This document shows, in pieces, positions 1 to 7,928 of a DNA stretch of 26,968 nt. How positions within the stretch are numbered: the stretch's first letter is position 1; each line of letters opens with the position of its first letter. This DNA comes from Intrasporangium_A sp039812505 (GTDB lineage: Bacteria; Actinomycetota; Actinomycetes; Actinomycetales; Dermatophilaceae), in contig NZ_JBDIAQ010000039.1 in the NCBI RefSeq assembly GCF_039812505.1, positions 1-26,968 on the forward strand, read 5' to 3'. The translations under genes and the position numbers were made by a program. The notes under the pieces are model-generated. The model saw nothing but the letters and a program-made list of their open reading frames with translations. It made no database searches and was not told where the DNA came from.

Positions 1-149
1 GAGCGGGCCCGCGCCCGGGTACGCCCTGACATCCTGACACTGTTGGAGGCAACCACCACGGTCCTGCGGGGCGTGGGGGTCAGCGCGTCGACCCGGGACC
101 CGGCCGTCGCGCGACCCAGGCGCTCCGGTGGGGCCAGGAGGGGTCAACC
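1..149. other. Leader upstream of the regulator; no gene supported
   Basis: No coding frame here can be supported on either strand. Two of the plus frames hit stops within the first 40 bases, and the third runs on only as a GC-rich shadow of the regulator gene. Two TGACA copies lie at 27-31 and 35-39, but I see no convincing -10 element at the right distance. The only clear signal is the ribosome binding site of the next gene, AGGAGGGG at 136-143, six bases before its ATG. Confidence 0.5.
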
Positions 150-944
150 ATGGACTCGGCCCTGCGTACCCAGCCGGAAGGTGCGACCCACGTGTCGCTC
201 GTGCGCGACTTCGAGATCCGCGCCGGCGGCGCCGTGCTCGACGTGCCCCCGATCGCGCAGCGCGTCGTCTGCTTCCTCGCGATCCACTCCGGCCCGGCCA
301 GGCGTCCCTTCGTCAGCGGCAGCCTGTGGCCCGACACCGACGAGCGGCGTGCGAGCGCGAGCCTGCGCAGCGCGCTCTGGCGGGTCCCCTCCCCCGACGG
401 CCGGCCGATCGTGCGCACCTCGGCCACCCACGTCTGGCTCGACGGGTCGGTGACCGTCGACGTGCACGGGCTCGTGCACGCCAGCGCCACTATGTTCGCG
501 CCGGGTCACGAGCCGCCCGCGTGGACCGACGTGGCCGGCATCCTGTGGGCCTACGGTCACGACCTGCTGACCGGCTGGTACGACGAGTGGGCCCTGGCCG
601 AGCGGGAGCGGTTCCGTCAGGTCCGGCTCCATGTGCTTGACCGGATGGGCGAGTGGCTCCTGAGCGACGGCCGCTGGGACGAGGCGCTCGAGGTGGCCCT
701 CACCGTCGTCGCGGCCGAGCCGCTGCGGGAGAGCGCGCAACGACTGCTGGTCCGCATCCACCTGCACGAGGGGAACGTCGCCGAGGCCTTCCGGATCTAC
801 CGCAGCTACGCCGACCGCCTCGACCGTGAGCTCGGCGCGACACCGTCACCGGTCATGACCGAGCTGCTGTCGCCGTACTGCCGCAGCGCCGCGACGCACG
901 GCAACAGGTCCTCGACAGGGCCGACCGCGAACACGGCACGGTGA
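150..944 (+). CDS. SARP-like (winged helix + BTAD) transcriptional activator
   Basis: This 264-aa protein has the size and layout of a short Streptomyces antibiotic regulatory protein (SARP). Residues about 15-100 read as an OmpR-type winged helix, with a short beta start (VRDFEIRAGG), then a helical part containing LWPDTDERRASASLRSALWR. Residues about 105-245 are a bacterial transcriptional activation domain (BTAD), a TPR-like helical fold with the typical LLTGWYDEWALAERERFRQ and WDEALEVALTVVAAEPLRE stretches. SARPs bind direct repeats near -35 and recruit RNA polymerase. The start is chosen from the strong AGGAGGGG six bases upstream of ATG 150. The stop codon overlaps the first of four operator-like repeats that precede the sheath gene, so this is very probably the pathway-specific activator of the injection-system operon. 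The last 20 residues are low-complexity. The family call is confident; the target is inferred from position and operator. Confidence 0.85.
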   Translation: MDSALRTQPEGATHVSLVRDFEIRAGGAVLDVPPIAQRVVCFLAIHSGPARRPFVSGSLWPDTDERRASASLRSALWRVPSPDGRPIVRTSATHVWLDGSVTVDVHGLVHASATMFAPGHEPPAWTDVAGILWAYGHDLLTGWYDEWALAERERFRQVRLHVLDRMGEWLLSDGRWDEALEVALTVVAAEPLRESAQRLLVRIHLHEGNVAEAFRIYRSYADRLDRELGATPSPVMTELLSPYCRSAATHGNRSSTGPTANTAR

Positions 945-980
945 CGCGGCCGTGACGCTCGGGTGACGGCCGGATGACGT
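941..980 (+). promoter_or_regulatory. Probable SARP operator: four 11-bp-phased direct repeats
   Basis: Four copies of (G/A)TGACG start at 941, 952, 963 and 974, exactly 11 bp apart. As heptamers they read GTGACGC, GTGACGC, GTGACGG and ATGACGT. SARP regulators are known to bind heptameric direct repeats with 11-bp centre spacing, with the last repeat 8 bp upstream of the -10 element. Here the last heptamer ends at 980 and a -10-like TAGCGT begins at 989, which is exactly that 8-bp gap. The first repeat overlaps the stop codon of the SARP-like gene. The repeats are read directly from the sequence; binding by the adjacent regulator is inferred. Confidence 0.75.
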
Positions 981-988
981 CGCGCGCC

Positions 989-994
989 TAGCGT
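989..994 (+). promoter_or_regulatory. -10 element of the injection-system operon promoter
   Basis: TAGCGT matches the TANNNT form of actinobacterial -10 boxes. There is no good -35 box 16-18 bp upstream; the operator repeats occupy that place instead, as expected for an activator-dependent SARP promoter. Transcription would start near 1000-1003 and leave a leader of about 70 bases before the sheath ATG. Confidence 0.6.
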
Positions 995-1012
995 CGGACC
1001 CCCGGGTCAGGG

Positions 1013-1041
1013 GCGGTCGCGCGCGGCAGGGGCCCGACCGC
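1013..1041 (+). other. Inverted repeat in the sheath-gene leader
   Basis: GCGGTCG at 1013-1019 is a perfect 7-bp inverted match to CGACCGC at 1035-1041, with a 15-base loop. It would lie in the 5' untranslated leader if transcription starts near 1000. It ends 18 bases before the AGGAGGT ribosome binding site (1060-1066). There is no T-tract, so it is not an intrinsic terminator. In DNA this GC-rich it may be chance. Confidence 0.35.
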
Positions 1042-1071
1042 GGCTCGGGGGCGACCACCAGGAGGTAGCGC

Positions 1072-2676
1072 ATGCCCACGACCGTCAGCTATCCGGGCGT
1101 CTACGTCGAGGAGCTCCCCAGCGGGGTGCGGACCATCACGGGCGTCGCCACGTCGGTCACCGCCTTCCTCGGGACGGCGAGCCGCGGACCGGTCGACCAG
1201 GCGGTCACGCTGACCGGCTTCGGCGACTTCGAGCGGGTCTTCGGCGGGCTGGACGCGGGCCTGCCGCTCGGGTATGCCGTGCGGGACTTCTTCGCCAACG
1301 GCGGCGCGCTGGCGCTCGTCGTGCGGCTCTACAAGAAGCCCGCCACCGGCGCCGCCAAGTCCTCGTATGACGTCACCGACCTGCCGCTCGAAGCCGCCTC
1401 CGAGGGCGCCTGGGGCCAGCAGGTGCGGGTCCGGGTCGACCGGACCACCACGGACCCGGGCACGGTCGCCGTCGCGGCCCGGCTGGGGGTCGCCGCGTCC
1501 GACCTGTTCAACCTGACGGTGCGCGACGGCGCGACCAAGCAGGTCGAGACGTTCCTGAACCTGACCACGAAGGAGAGCGCGCGTCGCGCTGACCGGGTGC
1601 TGGCCGCCGAGTCCGGCCTGGTCCGCGTCGCCGCCTCCGCGAACCTGCCCCAGGACACGTCGCCGGCAGCCCACTCCGGTGCGCTCACCGACGCCGACGT
1701 GTGGACGGCCGGCGCCAAGTCGACCGCCGCCGGGTCGACCGCGACGACGACGGCCGTCGACAGCGACACCCTCGGCGCGACCGAGTACAAGGGCTCGCAG
1801 TCCGGCAAGACCGGGATGTACGCGCTGGAGGAGGCCGACCTGTTCAACCTGATGGTGGTCGCGGCGGACAAGCGCGGCGGCGATGCCCCGGCCGCCTTCC
1901 ACAGCGACGCGCTCGACTACTGCGTGAGCCGGCGCGCCGTCCTGATCGTCGACCCAGCCTCGAGCTGGGCGAGCATCGCGGACGCCAAGGCCGGTGTCGC
2001 CGGTCTCGCGCTGACCGGCGACCGGGCCCGCAACGCGGCCGTCTACTTCCCGCGGATCAGGCAGGCCGACCCGCTGCTCGACGGGCAGGTCGACACCTTC
2101 GCGCCCGGCGGGACGATCGCCGGCGTGCTGGCGCGCACCGACGCCCAGCGCGGCGTGTGGAAGGCCCCCGCCGGCACCGACGCGAGCCTGAACGGCACGC
2201 TCGCGCTCCAGGTCACCCTCACCGACCTGGAGAACGGCCTGCTCAACCAGCTCGGGATCAACACGCTGCGCACCTTCCCGGTGTTCGGCAACGTCGTGTG
2301 GGGGGCCCGCACCATGCGGGGCGCCGACGCGGCCGCCGACGAGTACAAGTACCTGCCGGTCCGGCGCACCGCGCTCTACATCGAGGAGAGCCTCTACCGC
2401 GGGCTCAAGTGGGTCGTCTTCGAGCCGAACGACGAGCCGCTCTGGTCGCAGATCCGCCTCAACGTGGGCGCCTTCATGCACGACCTGTTCCGGCAGGGCG
2501 CCTTCCAGGGGCAGACCCCGAAGGAGGCCTACCTGGTCAAGTGCGACCGGGAGACGACGACCCAGAGCGACATCAACCGCGGCGTCGTGAACATCCTCGT
2601 CGGATTCGCTCCGCTCAAGCCCGCCGAGTTCGTCATCATCCAGCTCCAGCAGCTGGCCGGCCAGGTCCAGGCCTGA
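1072..2676 (+). CDS. Contractile sheath protein (Afp2-4/Pvc2-like)
   Basis: The 534-aa product is a phage-type tail sheath protein, the contracting outer tube of the eCIS. The N-terminus has the family signature of sheath proteins: YPGVYVEELPSG near residues 6-17, then VTAFLGTASRGP and a FGDFERVFGG segment. The C-terminal 110 residues hold the most conserved sheath core, including YLPVRRTALYIEESL, WVVFEPNDEPLW, IRLNVGAFM and the ending NILVGFAPLKPAEFVII. Between them is a more variable surface domain (about residues 100-330). AGGAGGT at 1060-1066, five bases upstream, supports ATG 1072. Afp and PVC clusters carry three sheath paralogues; only one is present here, as in simpler eCIS. It is the first gene of the operon and sits behind the SARP-type promoter, so sheath and tube would be made first and in quantity. 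Confidence 0.95.
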   Translation: MPTTVSYPGVYVEELPSGVRTITGVATSVTAFLGTASRGPVDQAVTLTGFGDFERVFGGLDAGLPLGYAVRDFFANGGALALVVRLYKKPATGAAKSSYDVTDLPLEAASEGAWGQQVRVRVDRTTTDPGTVAVAARLGVAASDLFNLTVRDGATKQVETFLNLTTKESARRADRVLAAESGLVRVAASANLPQDTSPAAHSGALTDADVWTAGAKSTAAGSTATTTAVDSDTLGATEYKGSQSGKTGMYALEEADLFNLMVVAADKRGGDAPAAFHSDALDYCVSRRAVLIVDPASSWASIADAKAGVAGLALTGDRARNAAVYFPRIRQADPLLDGQVDTFAPGGTIAGVLARTDAQRGVWKAPAGTDASLNGTLALQVTLTDLENGLLNQLGINTLRTFPVFGNVVWGARTMRGADAAADEYKYLPVRRTALYIEESLYRGLKWVVFEPNDEPLWSQIRLNVGAFMHDLFRQGAFQGQTPKEAYLVKCDRETTTQSDINRGVVNILVGFAPLKPAEFVIIQLQQLAGQVQA

Positions 2677-2718
2677 GCCCCCGGCCCCCGACCCGACGCG
2701 AAAGGACAGGTAGGCCAG

Positions 2719-3234
2719 ATGGCTCAGTTCGTCGTCAACGCGCAGCGCTTCGACCCGTACAAGAACTTCAAGTTCCGGGTGAAGTGGGACGGTCGCTACG
2801 TGGCGGGCGTCAGCAAGGTCAGCGCGCTCAAGCGCACCACCGAGGTCGTCAAGCACCGGGAGGGCGGAGACCCCAGCAGCAGCCGGAAGTCGCCCGGGCG
2901 GACCGAGTTCGAGGCGATCACCCTCGAGCGCGGTGTCACCCACGACCGGGAGTTCGAGGACTGGGCGGGCCGGGTCTGGACGGTCGGCAACGCGCTCGGG
3001 GCCGAGATGTCGCTGAAGAACTTCCGCAAGGACATCATCCTCGAGCTCTACAACGAGGCCGGGCAGCTCGCGGTCGCCTACAAGGTCTACCGCTGCTGGG
3101 TCTCGGAGTACCAGGCGCAGGCCGACCTCGACGGCAACGCCAACGCGGTGCTGATCCAGCACGTCAAGCTCGAGAACGAGGGCTGGGAGCGCGACACCGA
3201 CGTGGTCGAGCCCAGCGAGACCGTGCTGGGCTGA
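2719..3234 (+). CDS. Inner tube protein (T4 gp19 / Afp1-like)
   Basis: This 171-aa protein is a phage T4 gp19-like tail tube subunit, the Hcp-fold ring protein that stacks into the inner tube driven out by sheath contraction. Family features are the opening FDPYKNFKFRVKWDGR with VAGVSKVSALKRTTEVVKHREGGD, the ITLERGVTHDREFEDWA strand pair, and the closing AYKVYRCWVSEYQAQADLDGNAN followed by VKLENEGWERD. It follows the sheath gene after 42 bases, the largest gap inside the early operon, with a weak purine-rich site (AAAGGACAGG, 2701-2710). Only one tube gene is visible, whereas Afp-type systems have two, so this protein probably forms the whole tube, with the Afp7-like protein at 13599 as the adaptor to the spike. 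Confidence 0.95.
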   Translation: MAQFVVNAQRFDPYKNFKFRVKWDGRYVAGVSKVSALKRTTEVVKHREGGDPSSSRKSPGRTEFEAITLERGVTHDREFEDWAGRVWTVGNALGAEMSLKNFRKDIILELYNEAGQLAVAYKVYRCWVSEYQAQADLDGNANAVLIQHVKLENEGWERDTDVVEPSETVLG

Positions 3235-3248
3235 GGGGTCGCGGCGCC

Positions 3249-3983
3249 GTGTCCACCATCAGCAGTGCGCAGCTGCTCCTGGCGTGGGAGGGCACGTTCG
3301 AGGAGCAGGAGCCCCGCCGTGGCGCAAGCCTGCTGGCAGGCTGTCGACGGGACCACCCGGACGCCGTCGCGAGGTGGAGCATCCGCGACCGCGACCGGGC
3401 GCTGTTCGACCTGCGCACGCAGCTCTTCGGCGACCGCGCGGTCGCGCTCGTCGCCTGCCCGCACTGCGGCGAGCACCTGGAGCTCCCGCTCGAGCTGAGC
3501 CTGCTGCGCCCGCGCGCGCAGCAACCGCCGCCCCCGTTCGAGTCGCACGGCTGGACCGCGCAGGTGCGCCCGCCCACCACGGACGACCTCGTCGCGGTCG
3601 CCGGCTGCGGCCCGACCGACGAGGACGCCGCCCTGGCCGCCCTCGTCGAGCGCTGCGTCGAGTCGCTGCGCCGTCCCGACGGCACGGGCGCGGCGGTTCC
3701 CGAGGCCCCGGCATCGGTCCGCGGGCTGCTTCGGCTGCACCTGGCCGAGGCCGTCGACGACGTCGACGTCGAGCTCGAGCTCTGCTGCGCCGGGTGCGGC
3801 CGGGACCTGGCCGCCCCGTTCGACATTGCCTCGTTCCTGCTGGACGAGGTCGGGGCCTGGGCGGCCCGACTGCTGCGGGACGTCCACGTGATCGCCGGTG
3901 CCTACGGCTGGGACGAGGCCACCATCCTCGCGCTGAGCCCGCGCCGGCGCCGGAAGTACCTCGAGCTCATCGAGGCGACATGA
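3249..3983 (+). CDS. Double-CxxC eCIS baseplate/assembly-chaperone candidate
   Basis: This is a 244-aa protein with GTG start at 3249, 14 bases after the tube stop. Two zinc-knuckle-like pairs are visible: C70-P-H-C73 and C180-A-G-C183 (with an extra C179). Each sits in a similar hydrophobic setting (CGEHLELPLEL and CGRDLAAPF), suggesting an internal duplication or one four-Cys metal site. The N-terminus (LLLAWEGTFEEQ...) and the RDRALFDLRTQLFG stretch match the pattern of a protein I associate with eCIS operons between tube and DUF4255 genes, often labelled T4-type baseplate hub assembly chaperone. A catalytic role is not apparent. It overlaps the next gene by ATGA. I am confident that the gene is real and eCIS-linked, less so of the chaperone role. 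Confidence 0.75.
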   Translation: MSTISSAQLLLAWEGTFEEQEPRRGASLLAGCRRDHPDAVARWSIRDRDRALFDLRTQLFGDRAVALVACPHCGEHLELPLELSLLRPRAQQPPPPFESHGWTAQVRPPTTDDLVAVAGCGPTDEDAALAALVERCVESLRRPDGTGAAVPEAPASVRGLLRLHLAEAVDDVDVELELCCAGCGRDLAAPFDIASFLLDEVGAWAARLLRDVHVIAGAYGWDEATILALSPRRRRKYLELIEAT

Positions 3984-4720
3984 GCCCCGACGCCCTGACC
4001 AACCTCGTGCGCCGCACCCTCGCGCCGGCTCCTGCGGTGCACCCCTATCTGCCGAACCGCTACGAGGCCGACACGACCACCGCCGCGGGCCTCGAGCAGG
4101 ACGTCGAGCTCACGGCGCCGCAAGCGGCGGGCCGACCGGTCGGTGGACCCCCGACCGGTGGGCCGCGAGCCGGCCGACCCCGCCTGGACCGGCCGCCGGC
4201 ACCGGAGGGCGACGAGCCGGTCGGCACGTCCGCCCGCCGCCACCCTGCACCGACCCCGGGCGCGGCCGACGACGCGGCCGCGCCGCAGCCCGCCGGGCGG
4301 CATCCGGCGCCGGCAACCGGCGGTGCGGCGGATCCGCCGGCGGCCCGGCGCGGACAGCCGCCTTCGGTGGAACTGGCTGCCCGCCACCAGGGCTTGGCGC
4401 CGTCCGGCCGGGTCACCCCGGGACGGGAGGGCGCGCCGCTGCCGCCACCGCGCACCACCCAGCCCGACCCGGTCCGCCCGGCCGGGCGAACCCGTCCGCC
4501 GGCCCCGCGCGCGGCCGCGGCGACACCGGCGCCCACCCGGGCCGACGTCGCGAACAGGCAGCCGGCCGAGTCCGAGCCGGTCGTCCGCATCACCATCGGG
4601 CGGGTCGACGTGCGGGCACCGGCCCCGCCCGGGCCCGCGGCGAGGCCCCCGACCGGACGCCCCGACCGGGTCATGGCACTGGACGAGTACCTCGAGCTGC
4701 GACGACGGGAACGGTCATGA
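3980..4720 (+). CDS. Disordered Pro/Ala/Arg-rich eCIS linker protein
   Basis: This 246-aa product is mostly low-complexity (Pro, Ala, Arg, Gly, Thr) from about residue 45 to 190 and is predicted to be disordered. Two short ordered segments frame it. The N-terminal one is LTNLVRRTLAPAPAVHPYLPNRYE. A C-terminal segment around residues 195-208 reads VVRITIGRVDVRAP, and the protein ends with a helical MALDEYLELRRRE. As I recall, the same N- and C-terminal motifs recur in otherwise unalignable eCIS proteins that sit between the CxxC protein and DUF4255 genes. The layout suggests a flexible tether joining two structural partners, for instance in tail capping or baseplate assembly. No function is established. 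ATGA overlaps couple it to the genes on both sides. Confidence 0.7.
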   Translation: MSPDALTNLVRRTLAPAPAVHPYLPNRYEADTTTAAGLEQDVELTAPQAAGRPVGGPPTGGPRAGRPRLDRPPAPEGDEPVGTSARRHPAPTPGAADDAAAPQPAGRHPAPATGGAADPPAARRGQPPSVELAARHQGLAPSGRVTPGREGAPLPPPRTTQPDPVRPAGRTRPPAPRAAAATPAPTRADVANRQPAESEPVVRITIGRVDVRAPAPPGPAARPPTGRPDRVMALDEYLELRRRERS

Positions 4721-5979
4721 GCAGCCCGCTGGCGATCGCCACCGTCACCGCGGTGCTGAAGGACCTGCTCAACGACGGACTGGTCAACAGCGACCTGTCC
4801 GCGTCGGTCGGGACGGTCGCGGTCTCGGCCCTGCCCCCCGACCGCATCAGCACCGGCACCGACGAGCCGAGCCGGCTCAACCTGTTCCTCTACCAGGTCA
4901 CGGCGAACCCGGGCTGGCGCAACGAGCAGTACCCGTCCCGGGACCCGGAGGGCCGACGGGTCAGCGGCCCTCCGCTGCCCCTCGACCTGCACTACCTGCT
5001 GACCGCCTACGGCGCCGAGGACCTCGACGCGGAGATCCTGCTGGGCTACGCGATGCAGCTGCTGCACGAGATGCCCGTGCTCACCCCCGACCTGATCCGC
5101 CGGACGTTCAGCGTCACCTCGCCGGTCACCGACAAGCTCATGCCGCCGTCGGTGCCCGACCGGAACGCGGCCGACCTGGCCGACCAGGTCGAGACGTGCC
5201 GGATCGCCCCGCGCTACCTGACGACCGAGGAGCTGTCCCGGCTGTGGTCGGCGATGCAGGCCCGCTACCGTCCGTCGATGGCCTACGACGTCTCGGTGGT
5301 GCTGATCGAGGCGACGACACCAACCCGGGCCGCACTGCCGGTCCGGGTACCCGCCCTGACCCTCGCCACCCTGGGCCACCCGATGATCGATGACGTCACC
5401 CCCGCGGTGGCGCTCCCCGGCGACACCGTCACGCTGACCGGCTCCGGTCTCAAGGGCGCCGTCACGACGGTGCGCGTCGGCGGCATCGAGACCCTCCCCG
5501 GTCCGGACGACGTCACCGACGCCGCGATCTCGCTCACCCTTCCCGGAGGTCTGCGGGCCGGCGTCAACCCGGTCCAGGTGGTCCACCAGGTGCCCGTCGG
5601 AACACCGCCCGTGCCGCACGCCGGCGTCGGGTTCGAGTCGAACGTCGCCGCCCTGGTGCTCGCCCCGGCCGTCACGACGCCCCAGCCGATCACCGTCGCC
5701 CGCGACACCGACCTGAACCTGACGGTCACGCCGCCGGTCGGGCGCGAGCAGCGGGCCGCGATCCTGGTGGGCGAGACCGTCCTCGCGGTCCCGCCCAGGG
5801 CGCCGGCCGCACCCGAGACCTCCACCACGATCACCGCGCACATCCCGTCCGGTGCCACGCCCGGCACCTACCTGCTGCGCGTGCAGGTCGACGGAGCGCT
5901 GAGCGCGCTCGAGGTCGACGACAACGACGCCAGCCCGACGTTCGAGCAGTACGTCGGCCCGCTGATCGAGGTCACATGA
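4717..5979 (+). CDS. DUF4255 tail terminator/sheath cap (Afp16/Pvc16-like) with IPT/TIG-like extension
   Basis: Residues about 1-195 of this 420-aa protein are a DUF4255 domain, the family of Afp16/Pvc16, which caps the end of tube and sheath and sets tail length. Visible landmarks are LAIATVTAVLKDLLND, the NLFLYQVTANPGWRNEQYPSRDPEGRRV segment, PLPLDLHYLLTAYG and ILLGYAMQLLHEMPVL. From about residue 222 a second part begins with PMIDDVTPAVALPGDTVTLTGSGL, which looks like an IPT/TIG immunoglobulin-like domain, and a further beta-rich domain fills residues about 315-420. Many family members consist of little more than the DUF4255 domain, so the roughly 200-residue extension is notable and may decorate the cap. 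It overlaps the upstream linker gene and the downstream ATPase gene by ATGA. Confidence 0.9.
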   Translation: MSSPLAIATVTAVLKDLLNDGLVNSDLSASVGTVAVSALPPDRISTGTDEPSRLNLFLYQVTANPGWRNEQYPSRDPEGRRVSGPPLPLDLHYLLTAYGAEDLDAEILLGYAMQLLHEMPVLTPDLIRRTFSVTSPVTDKLMPPSVPDRNAADLADQVETCRIAPRYLTTEELSRLWSAMQARYRPSMAYDVSVVLIEATTPTRAALPVRVPALTLATLGHPMIDDVTPAVALPGDTVTLTGSGLKGAVTTVRVGGIETLPGPDDVTDAAISLTLPGGLRAGVNPVQVVHQVPVGTPPVPHAGVGFESNVAALVLAPAVTTPQPITVARDTDLNLTVTPPVGREQRAAILVGETVLAVPPRAPAAPETSTTITAHIPSGATPGTYLLRVQVDGALSALEVDDNDASPTFEQYVGPLIEVT

Positions 5980-7928
5980 GCACCCGACCGCACGTGCTCA
6001 GCGTGGCCGACTGGCACACGCACAACGCCGACCACCTCTCGCTCGCGCTGGCTTGGCTGCGCCTCCGGCTGGCCACGGCGGCCCGGTCCGAGGGCACCGG
6101 CGTGGACGACGAGGTCGCCGCAGCCCGCCGGGCGGTGCTGGCGGCCGAGCGGACCACCCCGCCACCGACGCTGGCCCTGCTCGGCCGCGCCTTCGACCTG
6201 ACCCGGTTCGAGCAGGACGTGGTCCTGCTCTGCGCCGCGATGGCGCTGGACACCCGGGTGGCCGGACTGTGTGCCGAGGCGCAGCACGACGCCCGGATGC
6301 CGTACCCGACCTTCGCGCTGGCCCTGACCGTCCTCGACGACCCCGACTGGGCGGCCCTGGCGCCGAGCGGCGTGCTGCGCTCCTGCCGGCTGGTCGAGTG
6401 CGACGCCGGGACCGGAGAACCGCTCACCACCCGGCCGCTGTCGTGCGACGAGCGGGTCGTGCACTTCCTCAAGGGCCTGAACGTCCTCGACGCCCGGCTC
6501 GCCCGCCTGCTGCGGCCGGTCGTGCCGGCCGAACGCACCCTCCCACCGACACAGGCCCGGAGCGCCGACGAGATCGACCGGGCGGTCGGGACCGCCGCCC
6601 TGGTCCAGGTCGTCGGCCGGAGCGACGCGGGCCGACGCACGATCGTCGCGGAGGTCGCCGGGCGACAGCGGCTGCTCGCCCACGAGCTGCCGGCCGCACT
6701 GCTGCCCACGACCGCGGCGGAGACCCACGAGCTGGCGACGTTGTGGCGCCGCGAGTCGCGGCTGCTGCCGATCGCGCTGCTCGTCGCTGCGGGCGCCGAC
6801 CCGCTGACACCGGCGCAGGCGCGTGCGGTCCGGGCCCTCGTCGAGCCGCCCGAGGCGCCGGTCTTCCTCGGCGCCGGCGAGGTCTGCGACGGGCTGGCGG
6901 ACATCTCCGCGGTCCACGACGTCGGGACACCGACCCCGGCCGAGCAGCGCACGCTGTGGCTGGAGGCGCTCGGCGCCGACCAGGTCGACGTCGCCGGGCA
7001 GCTCGCGGCGGAGCTCGACCTCGACGTCGCCGAGATCGAGCAGGTGGCGCAGGGCGCCAAACGGGACGGGGACGGCGACCTCGCGGCGGGGGCGTGGTCC
7101 CGCGGCAAGGCGCTGCGCCGCCCCCAGCTCGACGCGCTGGCCGAGCGGATCCGCCCGGTCGCGACGTGGGCGGACATCGTGCTGCCCGACGAGCCGACAC
7201 GACTGCTGCGCGCCCTGGCGGGCCAGGCGCGTCACCGTGCCCAGGTCTACGACACCTGGGGCTGGCGGGAGCGCACGTCGCGCGGTCTCGGCATCACGGC
7301 ACTGTTCACCGGCGAGAGCGGCACCGGCAAGACCATGGCGGCCGAGGTGCTGGCCACCGACCTCGGGCTCGACCTGTACCGCATCGACCTCTCCGGCGTG
7401 GTCAGCAAGTACGTGGGCGAGACCGAGAAGAACCTGCGACGGCTCTTCGACGCCGCCGAGGCCGGCGGCGTGGTGCTCTTCTTCGACGAGGCCGACGCGC
7501 TGTTCGGCAAGCGCAGCGAGGTCCGGGACAGCCACGACCGGTACGCCAACATCGAGGTCGGCTACCTGCTGCAGCGGATGGAGTCCTACCGCGGGCTCGC
7601 GATCCTCGCCACCAACCTGCGCAGCGCCCTCGACCCCGCCTTCACCCGGCGCCTGCGCTTCGTCGTCCCGTTCCCGCTGCCCGCCCGGGCCGAGCGCGAG
7701 CTGATCTGGCGCCGCGCCTTCCCGCCGCAGGTGCCCACCTGCGGGATCGACGAGGTGCGGCTGTCGCGGCTGGGCCTCAGCGGCGCCCTGATCCACTCGA
7801 TCGCCCTCAACGCGTCCTTCGCCGCCGCCGCGGCCGGCGGCCCCGTCACCATGGACCTGCTGCTCGACGCCGCCCGGATGGAGCTGCGCAAGGCGGACCG
7901 GTCCGTCAGCGAGGTGACCGCCCTGTGA
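5976..7928 (+). CDS. AAA+ ATPase (Afp15/Pvc15-like)
   Basis: This 650-aa protein is the assembly-associated ATPase of eCIS. The C-terminal AAA+ module has Walker A GESGTGKT at 446-453, Walker B VVLFFDEAD at 499-507, a sensor-1 ILATNL about 55 residues later, and a second region of homology FTRRLRFVVPFPLP with candidate arginine fingers. It is the FtsH/p97-like classic type rather than a ClpV double-AAA. The N-terminal 420 residues are the family-specific helical part, including LLGRAFDLTRFEQDVVLLCAAMALD. In Afp-type systems this protein stabilises or helps complete particles with the terminator. Here its gene directly follows the terminator gene, reversing the Afp15-Afp16 order. The start is ATG within ATGA of the preceding stop; the stop overlaps GTG of the next gene. 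Confidence 0.95.
   Translation: MSTRPHVLSVADWHTHNADHLSLALAWLRLRLATAARSEGTGVDDEVAAARRAVLAAERTTPPPTLALLGRAFDLTRFEQDVVLLCAAMALDTRVAGLCAEAQHDARMPYPTFALALTVLDDPDWAALAPSGVLRSCRLVECDAGTGEPLTTRPLSCDERVVHFLKGLNVLDARLARLLRPVVPAERTLPPTQARSADEIDRAVGTAALVQVVGRSDAGRRTIVAEVAGRQRLLAHELPAALLPTTAAETHELATLWRRESRLLPIALLVAAGADPLTPAQARAVRALVEPPEAPVFLGAGEVCDGLADISAVHDVGTPTPAEQRTLWLEALGADQVDVAGQLAAELDLDVAEIEQVAQGAKRDGDGDLAAGAWSRGKALRRPQLDALAERIRPVATWADIVLPDEPTRLLRALAGQARHRAQVYDTWGWRERTSRGLGITALFTGESGTGKTMAAEVLATDLGLDLYRIDLSGVVSKYVGETEKNLRRLFDAAEAGGVVLFFDEADALFGKRSEVRDSHDRYANIEVGYLLQRMESYRGLAILATNLRSALDPAFTRRLRFVVPFPLPARAERELIWRRAFPPQVPTCGIDEVRLSRLGLSGALIHSIALNASFAAAAAGGPVTMDLLLDAARMELRKADRSVSEVTAL

Noticed and set aside
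27..39. Two TGACA copies as a promoter or SARP site before the regulator
   Set aside because: Spacing is 8 bp rather than 11 and there is no -10 element at a suitable distance.
988..3162. Very long open frame on the minus strand opposite the sheath and tube genes (similar ones lie opposite 7906-10836, 16933-19485 and 19439-22429)
   Set aside because: These are GC-rich antisense shadows. Their translations are Arg/Gly/Val/Asp-rich low-complexity text with no domain, while the plus-strand frames give well-known tail proteins.
5976..7928. ClpV of a type VI secretion system
   Set aside because: The protein has a single classic AAA+ module at the C-terminus, not two Clp-type modules. No TssJ/L/M membrane-complex genes are present.
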